DNA of 55,353 nucleotides from Gammaproteobacteria bacterium. GTDB taxonomy: Bacteria > Pseudomonadota > Gammaproteobacteria > Chromatiales > Chromatiaceae. Position 1 is the stretch's first letter. Every line of letters starts with the position of its first letter. Below, piece by piece: positions 7,208-16,349 of the stretch. The stretch is taken from NCBI GenBank assembly GCA_020445405.1, contig JAGRGQ010000004.1, positions 1 to 55,353 on the forward strand, in the 5' to 3' direction. Under the pieces are notes generated by a model. That model saw only the letters and a program-made list of their open reading frames with translations, did no database searches and was not told the origin of the DNA. The position numbers were made by a program, and so were the translations under genes.

Positions 7208-7912
7208 TCAGGGGGTCCTTGCCAGGGCCCAGACGTCCACCTTTTTTACACCCCGATTTTTCAGCAGTGCCGCCAGTTCCGATACGGTGGCACCGGTGGT
7301 TACCACGTCATCCAGCAACACCGCGTGCTGCACGTCGATATCTCTCCGGATTTCGAAAGCACCTCGCATATTCCGTAACCGGCCGCTCTTTCCCAGATTC
7401 ATCTGGGGAGTTGTCGCGTAACTGCGTACGCAGGTGGAGAGGTCCAGCGGCAGCCGGAAATGTTTGGCGAGGGGTCGCGCAACCTCCAGTGCCTGGTTGA
7501 ATCCCCGTTCCGACAATCTTCCCCGGTGCAGAGGTACAGGCAGGATAATATCCGGTATTTCCACTCTTTTTCGGATCAGAAAATCCAGCAGGAGCAGGCT
7601 CAGCAATCTGCCGTTGGGCAGTCTCTGCTGAAACTTGAAACTGCTGATCAAATTGTCAATTGGGGCGCAATACAGAAAGGGTGCGATGCAGCGGTCGAAC
7701 AGGGGTGGCGTGACGACGCATTCACCGCACAGTCCGCCGCTGGCAGCGGAGGGGACTGGCGCGGCACAAAGCCTGCAGCAGTTTGAATTCGAAGGCAGCT
7801 CCCGCAGGCAACGGGCGCATATATCCAGGCCGCCGTTGCCTGGTGCACCGCATAGGATGCAGGTGGCTGGGTACAGCAGATATTGTATATTTTTTATACA
7901 TTTGTTAACCAT
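7208..7912 (-). CDS. comF: ComF family phosphoribosyltransferase-like protein
   Basis: 234 residues of the ComF/GntX family. The N-terminal double zinc-binding region has C18-x2-C21, C32-x2-C35 and C45/C46-x2-C49. A type I phosphoribosyltransferase fold follows, with HRGRLSERGFNQA and the PRPP loop VLLDDVVTTGAT near residue 200. Family members are linked to DNA uptake or phosphonate and gluconate use; the reaction is not well defined. AAGGGA lies six bases before the ATG at 7912. The start codon lies inside a BirA-type operator shared with divergent bioB, an arrangement that implies biotin-linked repression of both genes. comF beside bioB is common in gammaproteobacteria. Confidence 0.88.
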   Translation of the reverse strand: MVNKCIKNIQYLLYPATCILCGAPGNGGLDICARCLRELPSNSNCCRLCAAPVPSAASGGLCGECVVTPPLFDRCIAPFLYCAPIDNLISSFKFQQRLPNGRLLSLLLLDFLIRKRVEIPDIILPVPLHRGRLSERGFNQALEVARPLAKHFRLPLDLSTCVRSYATTPQMNLGKSGRLRNMRGAFEIRRDIDVQHAVLLDDVVTTGATVSELAALLKNRGVKKVDVWALARTP

Positions 7913-7935
7913 TAAAATCCCTTTTTGGTTGACAG
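7902..7935. promoter_or_regulatory. BirA-type biotin operator
   Basis: TTGTTAACC (7902-7910), a 16-base spacer, then GGTTGACAG (7927-7935). The known proteobacterial BirA operator has arms TTGTAAACC and GGTTTACAA separated by about 15-16 bases, so 15 of 18 arm positions match. It sits between divergent comF and bioB. The left arm overlaps the comF start codon and the right arm covers the bioB -35 box, so bound BirA-biotinyl-AMP could block both. birA itself is not in the window. Confidence 0.8.
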
Positions 7936-7956
7936 AAGAGAATTAGTCTTTAGTAT
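7929..7956 (+). promoter_or_regulatory. Sigma-70 promoter of the bioBFHCD operon
   Basis: TTGACA (7929-7934), a perfect -35 box, is separated by 16 bases from TAGTAT (7951-7956), a four-of-six -10 box. Transcription would start near 7963, about 70 bases before the bioB ATG. The -35 box lies within the right arm of the BirA operator, consistent with repression by steric blocking. Confidence 0.65.
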
Positions 7957-8033
7957 GTCTGGACTTCCATTATCCACCCGCCCTGTAGCGCGTGACAGGG
8001 CTGGTGTCGCCAGGTCAGAGGATTCCGCTTGCC

Positions 8034-9074
8034 ATGAACGATACCACGCTCCGACACGACTGGAGCCAGCAGGAGATTGAAAATCTGCTGGCCCTTCCGT
8101 TCACGGATCTGATGTTCCGTGCTCAATCCATCCACCGCAGCCGGTTCGATCCCAACAAGATCCAGGTAAGCACGCTGCTCAGCATCAAGACCGGCGCCTG
8201 TGCTGAAGATTGTGGCTATTGTTCGCAGAGCGCCAAGTACAACACAGATCTGGAGAGAGAGAAACTTCTGCCGCTGGATGAGGTGCTCAAAGCCGCCAGA
8301 TCCGCAAAAGACAAGGGCGCCACGCGATTCTGCATGGGTGCGGCCTGGCGCAATCCCACGGACAAGAATCTTTCCCGGGTTATCGAGATGATACAGGGTG
8401 TCCATGAGCTGGGTATGGAGACCTGCGTTACGCTAGGAATGCTGACAGCGGACCAGGCGTTGCACCTGAAAGAGGCGGGACTGGATTACTATAATCACAA
8501 TCTCGATACCTCTCCCGAGTTTTACGGCAATGTCATCTCCACCCGGACATTTCAGGATCGACTGGATACGCTCGAGCACGTCCGGGCTCAGGGGATAAAC
8601 GTCTGCAGCGGCGGCATTCTGGGTATGGGCGAGTCGCGGGCGGACCGTTCATCGATGTTGCGGGAGCTGGCCAATCTGCCCAGGCATCCCGAGTCGGTCC
8701 CGATCAATATGCTGGTTCAGGTGGAAGGGACCCCGATGTTTGGAGTGGACAAGCTGGAACCTTTCGAATTTATCCGCACGATTGCGGTGGCCCGCATTAT
8801 CATGCCGGACTCCTATGTGCGGCTCTCGGCAGGTCGGAATCAGATGTCCGACGAGATGCAGGCACTCTGCTTTATGGCCGGTGCAAACTCCATTTTTTAC
8901 GGTGAGCGTCTGCTGACCACGAACAATCCCGAGGCGGAGGCGGATTTGCGGCTGTTTCAGCGATTGGGTCTTGAGTTCGAGACGCACTCGGAGCTGCAGG
9001 CGACGGAGGCCGAGTGCGGCAGACGCAAGGCGGAACAGAGCGAACAGAATGCTGATGCTGCGGCAATTAACTGA
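8034..9074 (+). CDS. bioB: Biotin synthase BioB
   Basis: Radical SAM enzyme that inserts sulfur into dethiobiotin, the last step of biotin synthesis. The [4Fe-4S]/SAM motif is C56-x3-C60-x2-C63 ([10 protein letters not shown]). Downstream Cys in [16 protein letters not shown] and [11 protein letters not shown] are those that hold the [2Fe-2S] cluster. With the ATG at 8034 the protein has 346 residues, the same as E. coli BioB; an upstream in-frame ATG at 7992 would add 14 unrelated residues. It is the first gene of bioB-F-H-C-D, behind the BirA-controlled promoter. The C-terminal 30 residues are charged and low in complexity. Confidence 0.96.
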   Translation: MNDTTLRHDWSQQEIENLLALPFTDLMFRAQSIHRSRFDPNKIQVSTLLSIKTGACAEDCGYCSQSAKYNTDLEREKLLPLDEVLKAARSAKDKGATRFCMGAAWRNPTDKNLSRVIEMIQGVHELGMETCVTLGMLTADQALHLKEAGLDYYNHNLDTSPEFYGNVISTRTFQDRLDTLEHVRAQGINVCSGGILGMGESRADRSSMLRELANLPRHPESVPINMLVQVEGTPMFGVDKLEPFEFIRTIAVARIIMPDSYVRLSAGRNQMSDEMQALCFMAGANSIFYGERLLTTNNPEAEADLRLFQRLGLEFETHSELQATEAECGRRKAEQSEQNADAAAIN

Positions 9075-9164
9075 AACGGGTTAGAGCGGATTTCATATGG
9101 TGGTGATTTGCCGCGAGCCGAACGCTCAAGTCAGCAGTCTTGGATTTTCGGCTGTCAACAAACG

Positions 9165-10328
9165 ATGAAATCCTTGCGGGAGGATCTGGACAGGCTTCGC
9201 CGGCAACATCTCTATCGACAACGGCGAATCAGCTCCGGTGTACAGGGACCTGAACTCCTGGTGGATGGCCGCCCGAAACTGATCTTCTGCAGCAACGACT
9301 ATCTTGGATTGGCCGGCCATCCCGAGGTGATTGCTGCGCTGCGCAGGGGGGCGGAGGCCTACGGCGCGGGCAGCGGCGCCGCCCATCTCGTCTGCGGCCA
9401 CAGTTACGCCCACCATGCGCTGGAAGAGGAGTTGGCTGATTTTACCGGACGCGCACGTGCGCTGCTCTTCTCCACCGGTTACATGGCCAATCTGGGCGCA
9501 GTGACCGCACTGCTGGGCAAGGGGGACAGCCTCTATCAGGATCGCTTGAACCATGCCTCTCTGATCGATGCAGGCATTCTCTCCCGCGCCGGATTAAAAC
9601 GTTATCCACACGCCGATATGGCGGTGTTACAGCGGCAGTTGTCAGCACACAGTCGCGGAGAGGCGATGGTGGCCAGTGACGGTGTGTTCAGTATGGACGG
9701 TGATCTGGCACCGCTGAATACGCTGTCGGAACTTTGCCGGCAACATCGAGCATGGTTGATGGTAGACGATGCCCACGGTTTTGGCGTGCTGGGGAAATCG
9801 GGTGCCGGGACACTGGAGCATTACAATCTGGACAGTGCGCATGTCCCGTTGCTGATGGGAACGCTGGGTAAGGCGCTAGGCACCTTCGGCGCGTTCGTGG
9901 CTGGTTCCGAGGAGCTGATTGAGACGCTGATTCAGCGTGCCCGCAGCTATGTCTACACCACGGCACTGCCCCCGGCCGTAGCGGAGGCGACCCGCGCGAG
10001 CCTGCGTCTGGTAAAGGCCGAAAGCTGGCGGCGCGAGAGATTGCAACAGCTTATCAGCCGGTTCCGGGATGCGGTCAGGGAGACGGGTCTGCCGCTGATG
10101 GACTCCCGGACGCCGATCCAGCCGATTCTCGCAGCCACCCCGGAACAGGCGTTGGCGTGGAGCGGCAGACTGGAGGAGCAGGGCATCCTGGTCAGTGCGA
10201 TCAGGCCGCCCACGGTGCCCGAGGGCGGAGCGCGTCTGCGCGTTACCCTGTCGGCAGCGCATAGTGATGCCCATCTGGATCGTCTGCTGGAGTCGCTGGC
10301 CGGTCTGCAGCACGGCGGATGGCAATGA
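9165..10328 (+). CDS. bioF: 8-amino-7-oxononanoate synthase BioF
   Basis: PLP enzyme that condenses pimeloyl-ACP (or -CoA) with alanine. 387 residues from the ATG at 9165; this start puts the PLP lysine at Lys236 ([11 protein letters not shown]), the same number as in E. coli. Other conserved parts: [13 protein letters not shown], SHxS-like NHASLIDAG (129-137) and [11 protein letters not shown] (200-210). An upstream ATG at 9108 adds 19 residues without family match. It is 90 bases after bioB and overlaps bioH. Confidence 0.95.
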   Translation: MKSLREDLDRLRRQHLYRQRRISSGVQGPELLVDGRPKLIFCSNDYLGLAGHPEVIAALRRGAEAYGAGSGAAHLVCGHSYAHHALEEELADFTGRARALLFSTGYMANLGAVTALLGKGDSLYQDRLNHASLIDAGILSRAGLKRYPHADMAVLQRQLSAHSRGEAMVASDGVFSMDGDLAPLNTLSELCRQHRAWLMVDDAHGFGVLGKSGAGTLEHYNLDSAHVPLLMGTLGKALGTFGAFVAGSEELIETLIQRARSYVYTTALPPAVAEATRASLRLVKAESWRRERLQQLISRFRDAVRETGLPLMDSRTPIQPILAATPEQALAWSGRLEEQGILVSAIRPPTVPEGGARLRVTLSAAHSDAHLDRLLESLAGLQHGGWQ

Positions 10329-11101
10329 ACCTGACTGCGATGACAACCGGCACCGGTGCGGATCTGGTGCTACTGCATGGTTGGGGCATGAACAACGCGG
10401 TCTGGTCGGTCATTCTGCCCGGGCTGACAGCGGAAAAGAGGGTGACTCTGATCGAGCTGCCCGGTCACGGCGGGAGCTTATACAGAGACGATCAGCGGGG
10501 GCTGGATGCCTGGGTTGCAGCCTGTCTGGAGAGGGCGCCACGGCGCGCAGACTGGATCGGCTGGTCATTGGGCGGACAGATCGCGCAGCGCGCAGCGCTG
10601 ATGGCTCCCGAACGAATTCGCCGGTTGATGCTGGTCTGCAGCAGCCCGCGTTTTATCCGCGCTCACGACTGGCCTCACGCCATGCTGCAGCAGACGCTGC
10701 ACCAGTTTGCCGATGCGCTGAAGCGGGATCATCAGCAGACACTGATCAGGTTTCTGTCGCTTCAGGTCAAAGGGGACGATCTGGCCCGTGAAACCCTGCG
10801 ACTGTTGCGCCAGGAGGTTGCGCAGCATCCCGTGCCCGATCCGCAGGCGCTGGAAGATGGGCTGGAACTGTTGTTGACGATCGATCTCAGAGCGCAGCTG
10901 AATCGGTTGCAATGCCCCTCATTTTGGTTGCTGGGGGACAAAGATGCGCTGGTACCCGGATCGGTGCAGCAGGATCTTCTGGCGTTGAATATCCCCAACG
11001 CAGGGTTTCAGCTGCTGAAAGGGTGCGCGCACGCCCCTTTCCTGTCCCATCCGGCTCAGAGCCTTGAGTCTATCAGGCGGTTTTTGGGGAATGATGAATG
11101 A
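10319..11101 (+). CDS. bioH: Pimeloyl-ACP methyl ester esterase BioH
   Basis: Alpha/beta hydrolase that removes the methyl group from pimeloyl-ACP methyl ester, ending the BioC/BioH pimelate route. Visible: LLHGWGMN oxyanion region, nucleophile box GWSLGGQ (Ser83), Asp in LGDKDALVP and His in [11 protein letters not shown]. 260 residues. Two ATGs are possible: 10319, or 10325 which overlaps the bioF stop codon as ATGA; the second is the usual coupled arrangement and would give 258 residues. It is followed by bioC, again with an ATGA overlap. Confidence 0.93.
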   Translation: MAMNLTAMTTGTGADLVLLHGWGMNNAVWSVILPGLTAEKRVTLIELPGHGGSLYRDDQRGLDAWVAACLERAPRRADWIGWSLGGQIAQRAALMAPERIRRLMLVCSSPRFIRAHDWPHAMLQQTLHQFADALKRDHQQTLIRFLSLQVKGDDLARETLRLLRQEVAQHPVPDPQALEDGLELLLTIDLRAQLNRLQCPSFWLLGDKDALVPGSVQQDLLALNIPNAGFQLLKGCAHAPFLSHPAQSLESIRRFLGNDE

Positions 11102-11955
11102 GTGATCTGTTGGATAAGGCAGGAGTACGCCGTGCTTTCTCGCGAGCAGCGAACCGTTATGACGAAGTGGCGGTGCTGCAGCGCGAGATCGGACAGCGTA
11201 TGCTGGAGCGGCTGGATCTGGTCAGCTTGCAGCCGACCACCGTGGTCGACCTCGGTGCCGGCACCGGAATTGCCACCGTGGCTCTGGAAAAGCGTTATTC
11301 CAGCGCACGGGTGGTGGCGCTGGATTTCGCCTTTCCCATGCTGCAGCAGGTCCGTCGGCGCGGCGGGCTGTTTCGCAAGCCATGCTGTCTATGCGCCGAT
11401 CTCGAACAGATACCCCTCGCAGACGCCAGCGTGGATCTGGTCTACTCCAATGCCGCAATCCAGTGGTGCAATGATCTGCACGCGGTGTTTACGGAGATGC
11501 GGCGGGTACTGAAGCCGGGAGGCCTGCTGATGTTTACCACCTTCGGTCCGGATACACTCAGGGAGTTGCGTGCCGCCTGGTCGGAAGCGGACGGCTACGC
11601 GCATGTGAGCCGGTTTCTGGATATGCACGACGTTGGCGATGCGCTGATGCGGGCGGATTTTTCCGACCCGGTCATGGATGTGGACCGAATGACCCTTACC
11701 TACGACAGGGTCGAGGATCTGATGCGCGAACTGAAAGTCCTCGGAGCACATAATGTCGTCAGTGGCCGCCAGCGTACATTGACCGGAAAAGGGCGGATGC
11801 TCGCGATGAAATCCTCTTACGAGCAATTCCGCAGCAACGGTCTGCTGCCAGCCAGCTACGAGGTGGTCTATGGACATGCCTGGGCGCCGCTGCAGCGCCG
11901 GCTTCCGGATGTGACGCTCGTTTCGCTGGAGCAGATCGGCAGACGGCCGCTGTAA
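11098..11955 (+). CDS. bioC: Malonyl-ACP O-methyltransferase BioC
   Basis: SAM-dependent methyltransferase, 285 residues, that methylates malonyl-ACP so that fatty-acid enzymes can build pimeloyl-ACP. It starts with the family hallmark of an N-terminal FSRAANRYD segment (14-22), followed by the SAM motif VVDLGAGTGIATVAL and the post-motifs YSNAAIQWCND and FTTFGPDTLREL. The ATG overlaps the bioH stop codon (ATGA), and bioD starts six bases after its stop, so the five genes are tightly coupled. Confidence 0.94.
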   Translation: MSDLLDKAGVRRAFSRAANRYDEVAVLQREIGQRMLERLDLVSLQPTTVVDLGAGTGIATVALEKRYSSARVVALDFAFPMLQQVRRRGGLFRKPCCLCADLEQIPLADASVDLVYSNAAIQWCNDLHAVFTEMRRVLKPGGLLMFTTFGPDTLRELRAAWSEADGYAHVSRFLDMHDVGDALMRADFSDPVMDVDRMTLTYDRVEDLMRELKVLGAHNVVSGRQRTLTGKGRMLAMKSSYEQFRSNGLLPASYEVVYGHAWAPLQRRLPDVTLVSLEQIGRRPL

Positions 11956-11961
11956 CGCGAA

Positions 11962-12699
11962 ATGGCCACCGGCTACTTCATCACCGGAACTGATACCGAT
12001 TGCGGTAAGACCGTCATTACACTGGGGTTGATGCAGCGTTTTCGCTCTGAGGGGTTTTCGGTTGCCGGCATGAAGCCGGTCGCCTCCGGCTGCGAATGGA
12101 CATCCGCCGGATTGAGGAACGGCGATGCAGTGCGGATTTTGCAACAGAGCACCGTTCAGCCGGCGTATGGACTGGTCAATCCCTACGCTTTCGAACCGGC
12201 AATAGCCCCTCATCTGGCGGCGCAGGAAAGTGGGCGGGAGATCGATATCCGGCTGATTGAAGAGCGCTATCTGACACTCTCGCAGGAGGTGGAGATGGTC
12301 GTGATGGAAGGTGTGGGAGGATGGTATGTGCCCCTCTCTGACCATTCTCTGCTGGCCGATCTTGCGATTGCGTTGGCGATGCCGGTTGTCCTGGTGGTCG
12401 GGATGCGTCTCGGCTGTATCAACCATGCGCTGCTGACATGGCATGCCATCGAGTCTTCGGGTTGCAGACTGGCTGGATGGGTGGCCAATAGCGTGGACCC
12501 CGCCATGCGGGCCTTCGATGGTAATCTGCAAACGTTGCGGCAGAGATTAAGGGCGCCTCTGCTCGGCGTGGTGCCGTACCTGGAACGAATCGACCCGCAC
12601 GAGGTGGCCAAACACCTGCAGCTGCCTGGGTCTGCGGGAGAGCGTAACGACGCTTCCCCGGGCCAGGCTGGAAATCGCCCGATTAATTCTTTATCCTAA
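11962..12699 (+). CDS. bioD: Dethiobiotin synthetase BioD
   Basis: ATP-dependent carboxylase that closes the ureido ring of dethiobiotin. 245 residues. The P-loop variant GTDTDCGKT (9-17, Lys16) and KPVASGC (about 38-44) that follows are diagnostic, as is VVMEGVGGWYVPL near residue 112. It is the last gene of the biotin operon. BioA (DAPA aminotransferase) is absent from the window and must be encoded elsewhere or replaced. Confidence 0.95.
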   Translation: MATGYFITGTDTDCGKTVITLGLMQRFRSEGFSVAGMKPVASGCEWTSAGLRNGDAVRILQQSTVQPAYGLVNPYAFEPAIAPHLAAQESGREIDIRLIEERYLTLSQEVEMVVMEGVGGWYVPLSDHSLLADLAIALAMPVVLVVGMRLGCINHALLTWHAIESSGCRLAGWVANSVDPAMRAFDGNLQTLRQRLRAPLLGVVPYLERIDPHEVAKHLQLPGSAGERNDASPGQAGNRPINSLS

Positions 12700-12786
12700 A
12701 ACCGTTTTCAGGCGCATCGGCTTTACTCAATCCGCAATTAAACCAGATGCTTCAGTGCCTCCTTCCGACGGAATTCTTCAGGAATC

Positions 12787-13875
12787 ATGACCAAGCAGAC
12801 TCTCTACAATACCAACGTCGCGTCCGAGCGAGTGCTGATCGCTCCGGTAGATCTGAAGCGCCACCTGCCCAATTCGGAGAAAGGTGAAGAGTCCGTCTGG
12901 CAGGGGCGAGGCGTCATTCGGGATATTCTGAAACGAAAGGATCATCGGCTGCTTGTGATAACCGGCCCCTGCTCCATCCACGACCTTGATGCGGCGCGGG
13001 AATATGCGTTGAAGTTAAAGGCGCTGCACGATGAATTGGGTGACACCCTCTACATCGTAATGCGAATCTACTTCGAAAAGCCCCGCACCACGGTCGGCTG
13101 GAAAGGGTTGATCAACGATCCGCGTATGGATGACTCATTCCATATCGAGGAGGGGCTGCACAAAGCACGCGAACTGCTGGTATGGCTTGCGAATCTGGGA
13201 CTGCCGGTAGCGACCGAAGCGCTGGATCCGATCAGCCCACAGTACCTTGCCGACCTGTTCTCCTGGGCGGCTATAGGTGCCCGCACCGCGGAATCGCAGA
13301 CCCATCGGGAGATGGCGTCCGGCCTCTCCATGCCGGTCGGCCTGAAGAACGGTACCGACGGCAGCCTGACGGTCGCGATCAATGCACTGAAATCGATGTC
13401 ACGGCCCCACAGTTTTCTGGGCATAAACCAGCAAGGGCAGGTCACCGTGGTGCAGACCCGGGGAAATCTGTGCGGTCATATTATTCTGCGCGGAGGCGAT
13501 GGGCAGCCGAACTACGACTCGGTACACGTGGCGCTTTGTGAGAAGGCGCTGCGGGAGAGCAGCCTGCCGGAGAACATCATTATCGACTGCAATCACGGCA
13601 ACTCTAACAAGCAGCCCCAGTTGCAACCGCTGATTGCCGAAAACGTCGCCGGCCAACTGATAGCGGGCAACAGGTCGATCATCGGTATTATGCTGGAGAG
13701 CAACCTGAATGAGGGGAATCAATCCATCCCGGAGGATCTCAGTCAGCTGAAATACGGTGTTTCGGTCACCGATGCCTGTATTGGCTGGGAGACGACTGAA
13801 AACACGTTGCGTTCGTTGGCAGAGAAACTGAAGGATGTGCTGCCAGCCCGCATGGAATCCCACGATTCAGACTGA
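12787..13875 (+). CDS. DAHP synthase, class I (AroG/F/H type)
   Basis: 3-deoxy-D-arabino-heptulosonate 7-phosphate synthase, first step of the shikimate pathway, from PEP and erythrose 4-phosphate. 362 residues, in the size range of the E. coli enzymes. Conserved parts: LLVITGPCSIHD with the metal-ligand Cys, MRIYFEKPRTTVGWKG, the region GARTAESQTHREMASG, GLKNGTDG, and DCNHGNSNK. The N-terminal extension of about 50 residues is that of feedback-controlled AroF/G/H enzymes, but which amino acid inhibits it cannot be told reliably. It stands opposite a class II DAHP synthase 420 bases away, so the organism has two unrelated enzymes for one step. Confidence 0.93.
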   Translation: MTKQTLYNTNVASERVLIAPVDLKRHLPNSEKGEESVWQGRGVIRDILKRKDHRLLVITGPCSIHDLDAAREYALKLKALHDELGDTLYIVMRIYFEKPRTTVGWKGLINDPRMDDSFHIEEGLHKARELLVWLANLGLPVATEALDPISPQYLADLFSWAAIGARTAESQTHREMASGLSMPVGLKNGTDGSLTVAINALKSMSRPHSFLGINQQGQVTVVQTRGNLCGHIILRGGDGQPNYDSVHVALCEKALRESSLPENIIIDCNHGNSNKQPQLQPLIAENVAGQLIAGNRSIIGIMLESNLNEGNQSIPEDLSQLKYGVSVTDACIGWETTENTLRSLAEKLKDVLPARMESHDSD

Positions 13876-13878
13876 ATC

Positions 13879-13908
13879 CGCGGCCGCCTGCCGGAAAAAA
13901 CGGCCGCG
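13879..13908 (+). terminator. Hairpin after the class I DAHP synthase
   Basis: CGCGGCCG (13879-13886) and CGGCCGCG (13901-13908) form a perfect eight-pair GC stem with a 14-base loop, starting three bases after the stop codon. There is no T run behind it, so it is a likely but not classical terminator; it may serve to stabilise the mRNA end. Confidence 0.45.
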
Positions 13909-13953
13909 CCAGAAGTGCGGCCGGTAAACCAAAGGAGGAGTATCAGTTTAAGC

Positions 13954-14067
13954 ATGCAACGGTATCGGAAACACCGCGCCTGGACTGACGATCAAATTCC
14001 ACCACGCACCGAGGCTGGCGGCATTGCGATTTATCAATCCGGTAAGATTTTTCCTGTTTCCCGGTGA
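13954..14067 (+). CDS. Possible 37-residue small protein
   Basis: An ATG at 13954 opens 37 codons ending TGA at 14065-14067 (starting MQRYRKHRAW). The reason to note it is a strong AAAGGAGGAG at 13931-13940, in a place where no larger gene could use it. The spacing of 13 bases is longer than ideal. The peptide has a basic start and no recognisable motif. It could equally be chance. Confidence 0.22.
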   Translation: MQRYRKHRAWTDDQIPPRTEAGGIAIYQSGKIFPVSR

Positions 14068-14295
14068 TCTGCGGTCCTCTTCGGAAGCAGGGGATCCCAG
14101 CTTTCATACGCCTGCAAACAGGTTGAATCGGCGGAGATGCAACGAAAGCCGGTTTCAGTTGCAGTGCGTTACATTAACACCCTTTGTCGCTTGTGACGGG
14201 CCGGTTTTTGTTCCAGTTCTCTGCCTGCTGGCGGCTCCGCGGGAGTTATTGCCGCTGTTTCCCCGCGGCGACCGCCTGACTCAGACGGCAGCAGG

Positions 14296-15633
14296 CTAGC
14301 TGGCCCGGCGCACGATTGCCAGCGCCATTTCCAGTGCCTGCTCGTAGTTCAGACGTGGATCGACCTGGGTTTTGTAAGCGCGTTCCAGGCCCGCTTCGTC
14401 CAGCCCGCGTGCGCCTCCAATGCACTCGGTTACATCGTCTCCGGTCAGCTCGAAATGGACGCCGCCCAGAACACTCCCCTCGTGCCGGTGGATATCGAAG
14501 GACTGCTCCAGTTCCGAAAGTACTTTCTCAAACCGCCTGGTTTTATAGCCGCTGGCCGTCGATTCGGTATTGCCATGCATTGGATCGCAGATCCAGAGGT
14601 GGTTTATACCGCTGCGGCGCACGCTTTCAATCAGCGCTGGCAGCTCAGCGGCAATTTTGTCGGCGCCGAAGCGGTGGATCAAAACCAGTTTGCCCGATTC
14701 GTTTGCGGGATTCAGTCGTCGCACCAATTCCTGCAGATACTCCGACGTCATGCCGGCGCCGATCTTGACGCCAATCGGGTTGCTGATACCCCGGAAATAT
14801 TCGGCATGCGCACCATTCAGCCCGGCGGTTCTGAAGCCGATCCATGGCAGGTGGGTAGAGAGGTTGTAGTAGCCGCTCCGGTTGGGGACTCTGCGGGTGA
14901 GTGCCTGCTCATAATGCAGATGCAGTCCTTCGTGGCTGGTGTAGAACTGCACCCGGTGAATCTCGCTGTTGCCGCCGCCGATCAGCGCTTCCATAAACCG
15001 CAGAGAGCCGGAGAGTTGCGCGACCACCCGCTGGTACTCCGCTGCCTGGGGCGAGTGCTGGACGAAATCCAGATCCCAGTTTTCCGGGTGGTGAAGATCA
15101 GCAAAACCACACTCTGACAAGGCGCGGATAAAATTGAGTGTCATTGCGGCTCTGCCATAGCCGCGCAGCAGCCGCTCCGGGTCCGGAATGCGGGACTCCG
15201 CACTGAACGCCTCTCCGTTGATCAGATCCCCGCGATAACTGGGGAGCGTCACTCCGTTTTGTGTTTCACTGTCGGCGGATCTTGGCTTCGCGAATTGACC
15301 GGCAATGCGTCCCACCCGTATCACCCGGCGGTTCAGTCCGTGAATCAACAACAGGCTCATCTGCAGCAGAATCTTCAGCTTGTTGGTGATGATTTGTGGC
15401 GAACAGTCGCTGAAGCTTTCCGCGCAGTCACCTCCCTGCAACAAAAACGCTTCGCCCTGTTCGGCCGATGCCAGCTGCTTTTTCAGGGCTTCGACCTCCC
15501 AGGAGGTTACCAGCGGGGGTAGACCGGACAGCTGCGACAACGCGAGTTGGAGCGCTTCGGCGGATGGGTATTGCGCCTGTTGCGTGGCTGGCTTTCGCTG
15601 CCAGGAATCGGGTTGCCAGTCATTTGATCTCAT
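14296..15633 (-). CDS. DAHP synthase, class II (plant type)
   Basis: 445-residue class II 3-deoxy-7-phosphoheptulonate synthase, unrelated in sequence to the class I enzyme nearby. Diagnostic parts: WQPDSWQ near the N terminus, LLQGGDCAESF (metal-binding Cys), RVGRIAGQFAKPRS, FYTSHEGLHLHYEQ, STHLPWIGFRT, GVKIGAGM, LIHRFGADK, WICDPMHGNT and GGVHFELTGDDVTEC. The iorB stop codon is only 11 bases upstream on the same strand, so it is the last gene of paaI-paaK-iorA-iorB. Some class II enzymes serve secondary metabolism, but this context points to aromatic amino acid supply. Confidence 0.93.
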   Translation of the reverse strand: MRSNDWQPDSWQRKPATQQAQYPSAEALQLALSQLSGLPPLVTSWEVEALKKQLASAEQGEAFLLQGGDCAESFSDCSPQIITNKLKILLQMSLLLIHGLNRRVIRVGRIAGQFAKPRSADSETQNGVTLPSYRGDLINGEAFSAESRIPDPERLLRGYGRAAMTLNFIRALSECGFADLHHPENWDLDFVQHSPQAAEYQRVVAQLSGSLRFMEALIGGGNSEIHRVQFYTSHEGLHLHYEQALTRRVPNRSGYYNLSTHLPWIGFRTAGLNGAHAEYFRGISNPIGVKIGAGMTSEYLQELVRRLNPANESGKLVLIHRFGADKIAAELPALIESVRRSGINHLWICDPMHGNTESTASGYKTRRFEKVLSELEQSFDIHRHEGSVLGGVHFELTGDDVTECIGGARGLDEAGLERAYKTQVDPRLNYEQALEMALAIVRRAS

Positions 15634-15644
15634 CAGGGGAGAGC

Positions 15645-16247
15645 TCAGTTTTCAGCTTGGGCGGCGCGTCCCGCCTCGAAAGCCTGTTCGTTGATTGCTA
15701 CAAGTTTGGGTTTGTGCGCGCGAAACCGCTCCAGAATAACGTTTTTAAGGACGTCAGGTGAAAATGGCAGATATTCGGAGATGGCGCCCAGCATTACTGT
15801 GTTTACCAGCCTGAAATTACCGAGACCTGCCGCAATGGCGCCGGCATCGAAGGCGTGCATGCGAATATTGGCTGCGCGCATCTGCGCCACCGGATCTTCC
15901 GGATATTCGAACAGCCCCAGACTGACCACTGGAGGTTCCTGACGCGTGGTGCTCACCATGGCGACGCCGTTGCGGCGCAGGTGACTGCACCAGCGCAGTG
16001 ACTCGGCCGGCTCGAATCCAACCAGAATATCCACTTCTCCCGGCGGTATCGCGGGAGAGAGCACCTTTTCGCCGAAGCGGACGTGCGAGGTGACCACGCC
16101 GCCGCGCTGGGCCATACCGGCCACTTCAGTCTTTTTTACATCGTAGCCCTGAGCCAACGCGGTCTGGGCGAGAATTTCGGCCGCGGTCATGACACCCTGG
16201 CCGCCAATGCCCGCCACCAGAATATTGGTGATTTTTCTATCGCTCAC
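15645..16247 (-). CDS. iorB: Indolepyruvate:ferredoxin oxidoreductase, beta subunit
   Basis: 200-residue gamma-domain-type subunit of the 2-oxoacid:ferredoxin oxidoreductase family. It opens with ILVAGIGGQGVMTAAEIL, the typical glycine-rich start, and continues EVAGMAQRGGVVTSHVRFG. With IorA it interconverts arylpyruvates and arylacetyl-CoA using TPP, CoA and ferredoxin. The iorA stop codon is 102 bases upstream. The class II DAHP synthase follows after 11 bases. Confidence 0.93.
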   Translation of the reverse strand: MSDRKITNILVAGIGGQGVMTAAEILAQTALAQGYDVKKTEVAGMAQRGGVVTSHVRFGEKVLSPAIPPGEVDILVGFEPAESLRWCSHLRRNGVAMVSTTRQEPPVVSLGLFEYPEDPVAQMRAANIRMHAFDAGAIAAGLGNFRLVNTVMLGAISEYLPFSPDVLKNVILERFRAHKPKLVAINEQAFEAGRAAQAEN

Positions 16248-16349
16248 TGTCGCGACCCTCTGTGACGAAATAACGTTTGCAGACTGAACCGAAGGAACAG
16301 GCGACCGGCGGCTAAAACCCGAGGTTGTCGTTCAATATGCCGCGTGCCA

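Larger units (their letters stand above)
13876..14295. other. Convergent spacer between two DAHP synthase genes
   Basis: 420 bases lie between the stop codons of the class I and class II DAHP synthases. Near the left end is an eight-pair inverted repeat (13879-13908), followed by a strong ribosome-binding-like run AAAGGAGGAG and a possible 37-codon frame (13954-14067). Nothing recognisable was seen from 14068 to 14295. Confidence 0.5.

Noticed and set aside
10195..10791. A long frame (198 codons) over bioF and bioH
   Set aside because: Shadow of the GC-rich biotin genes, which are certain by motif and length; Arg-rich, low-complexity translation.
14024..14299. A 91-codon rightward frame between the DAHP synthase genes
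   Set aside because: No ribosome binding site, biased composition, and it overlaps the end of the class II DAHP synthase gene; no recognisable protein.
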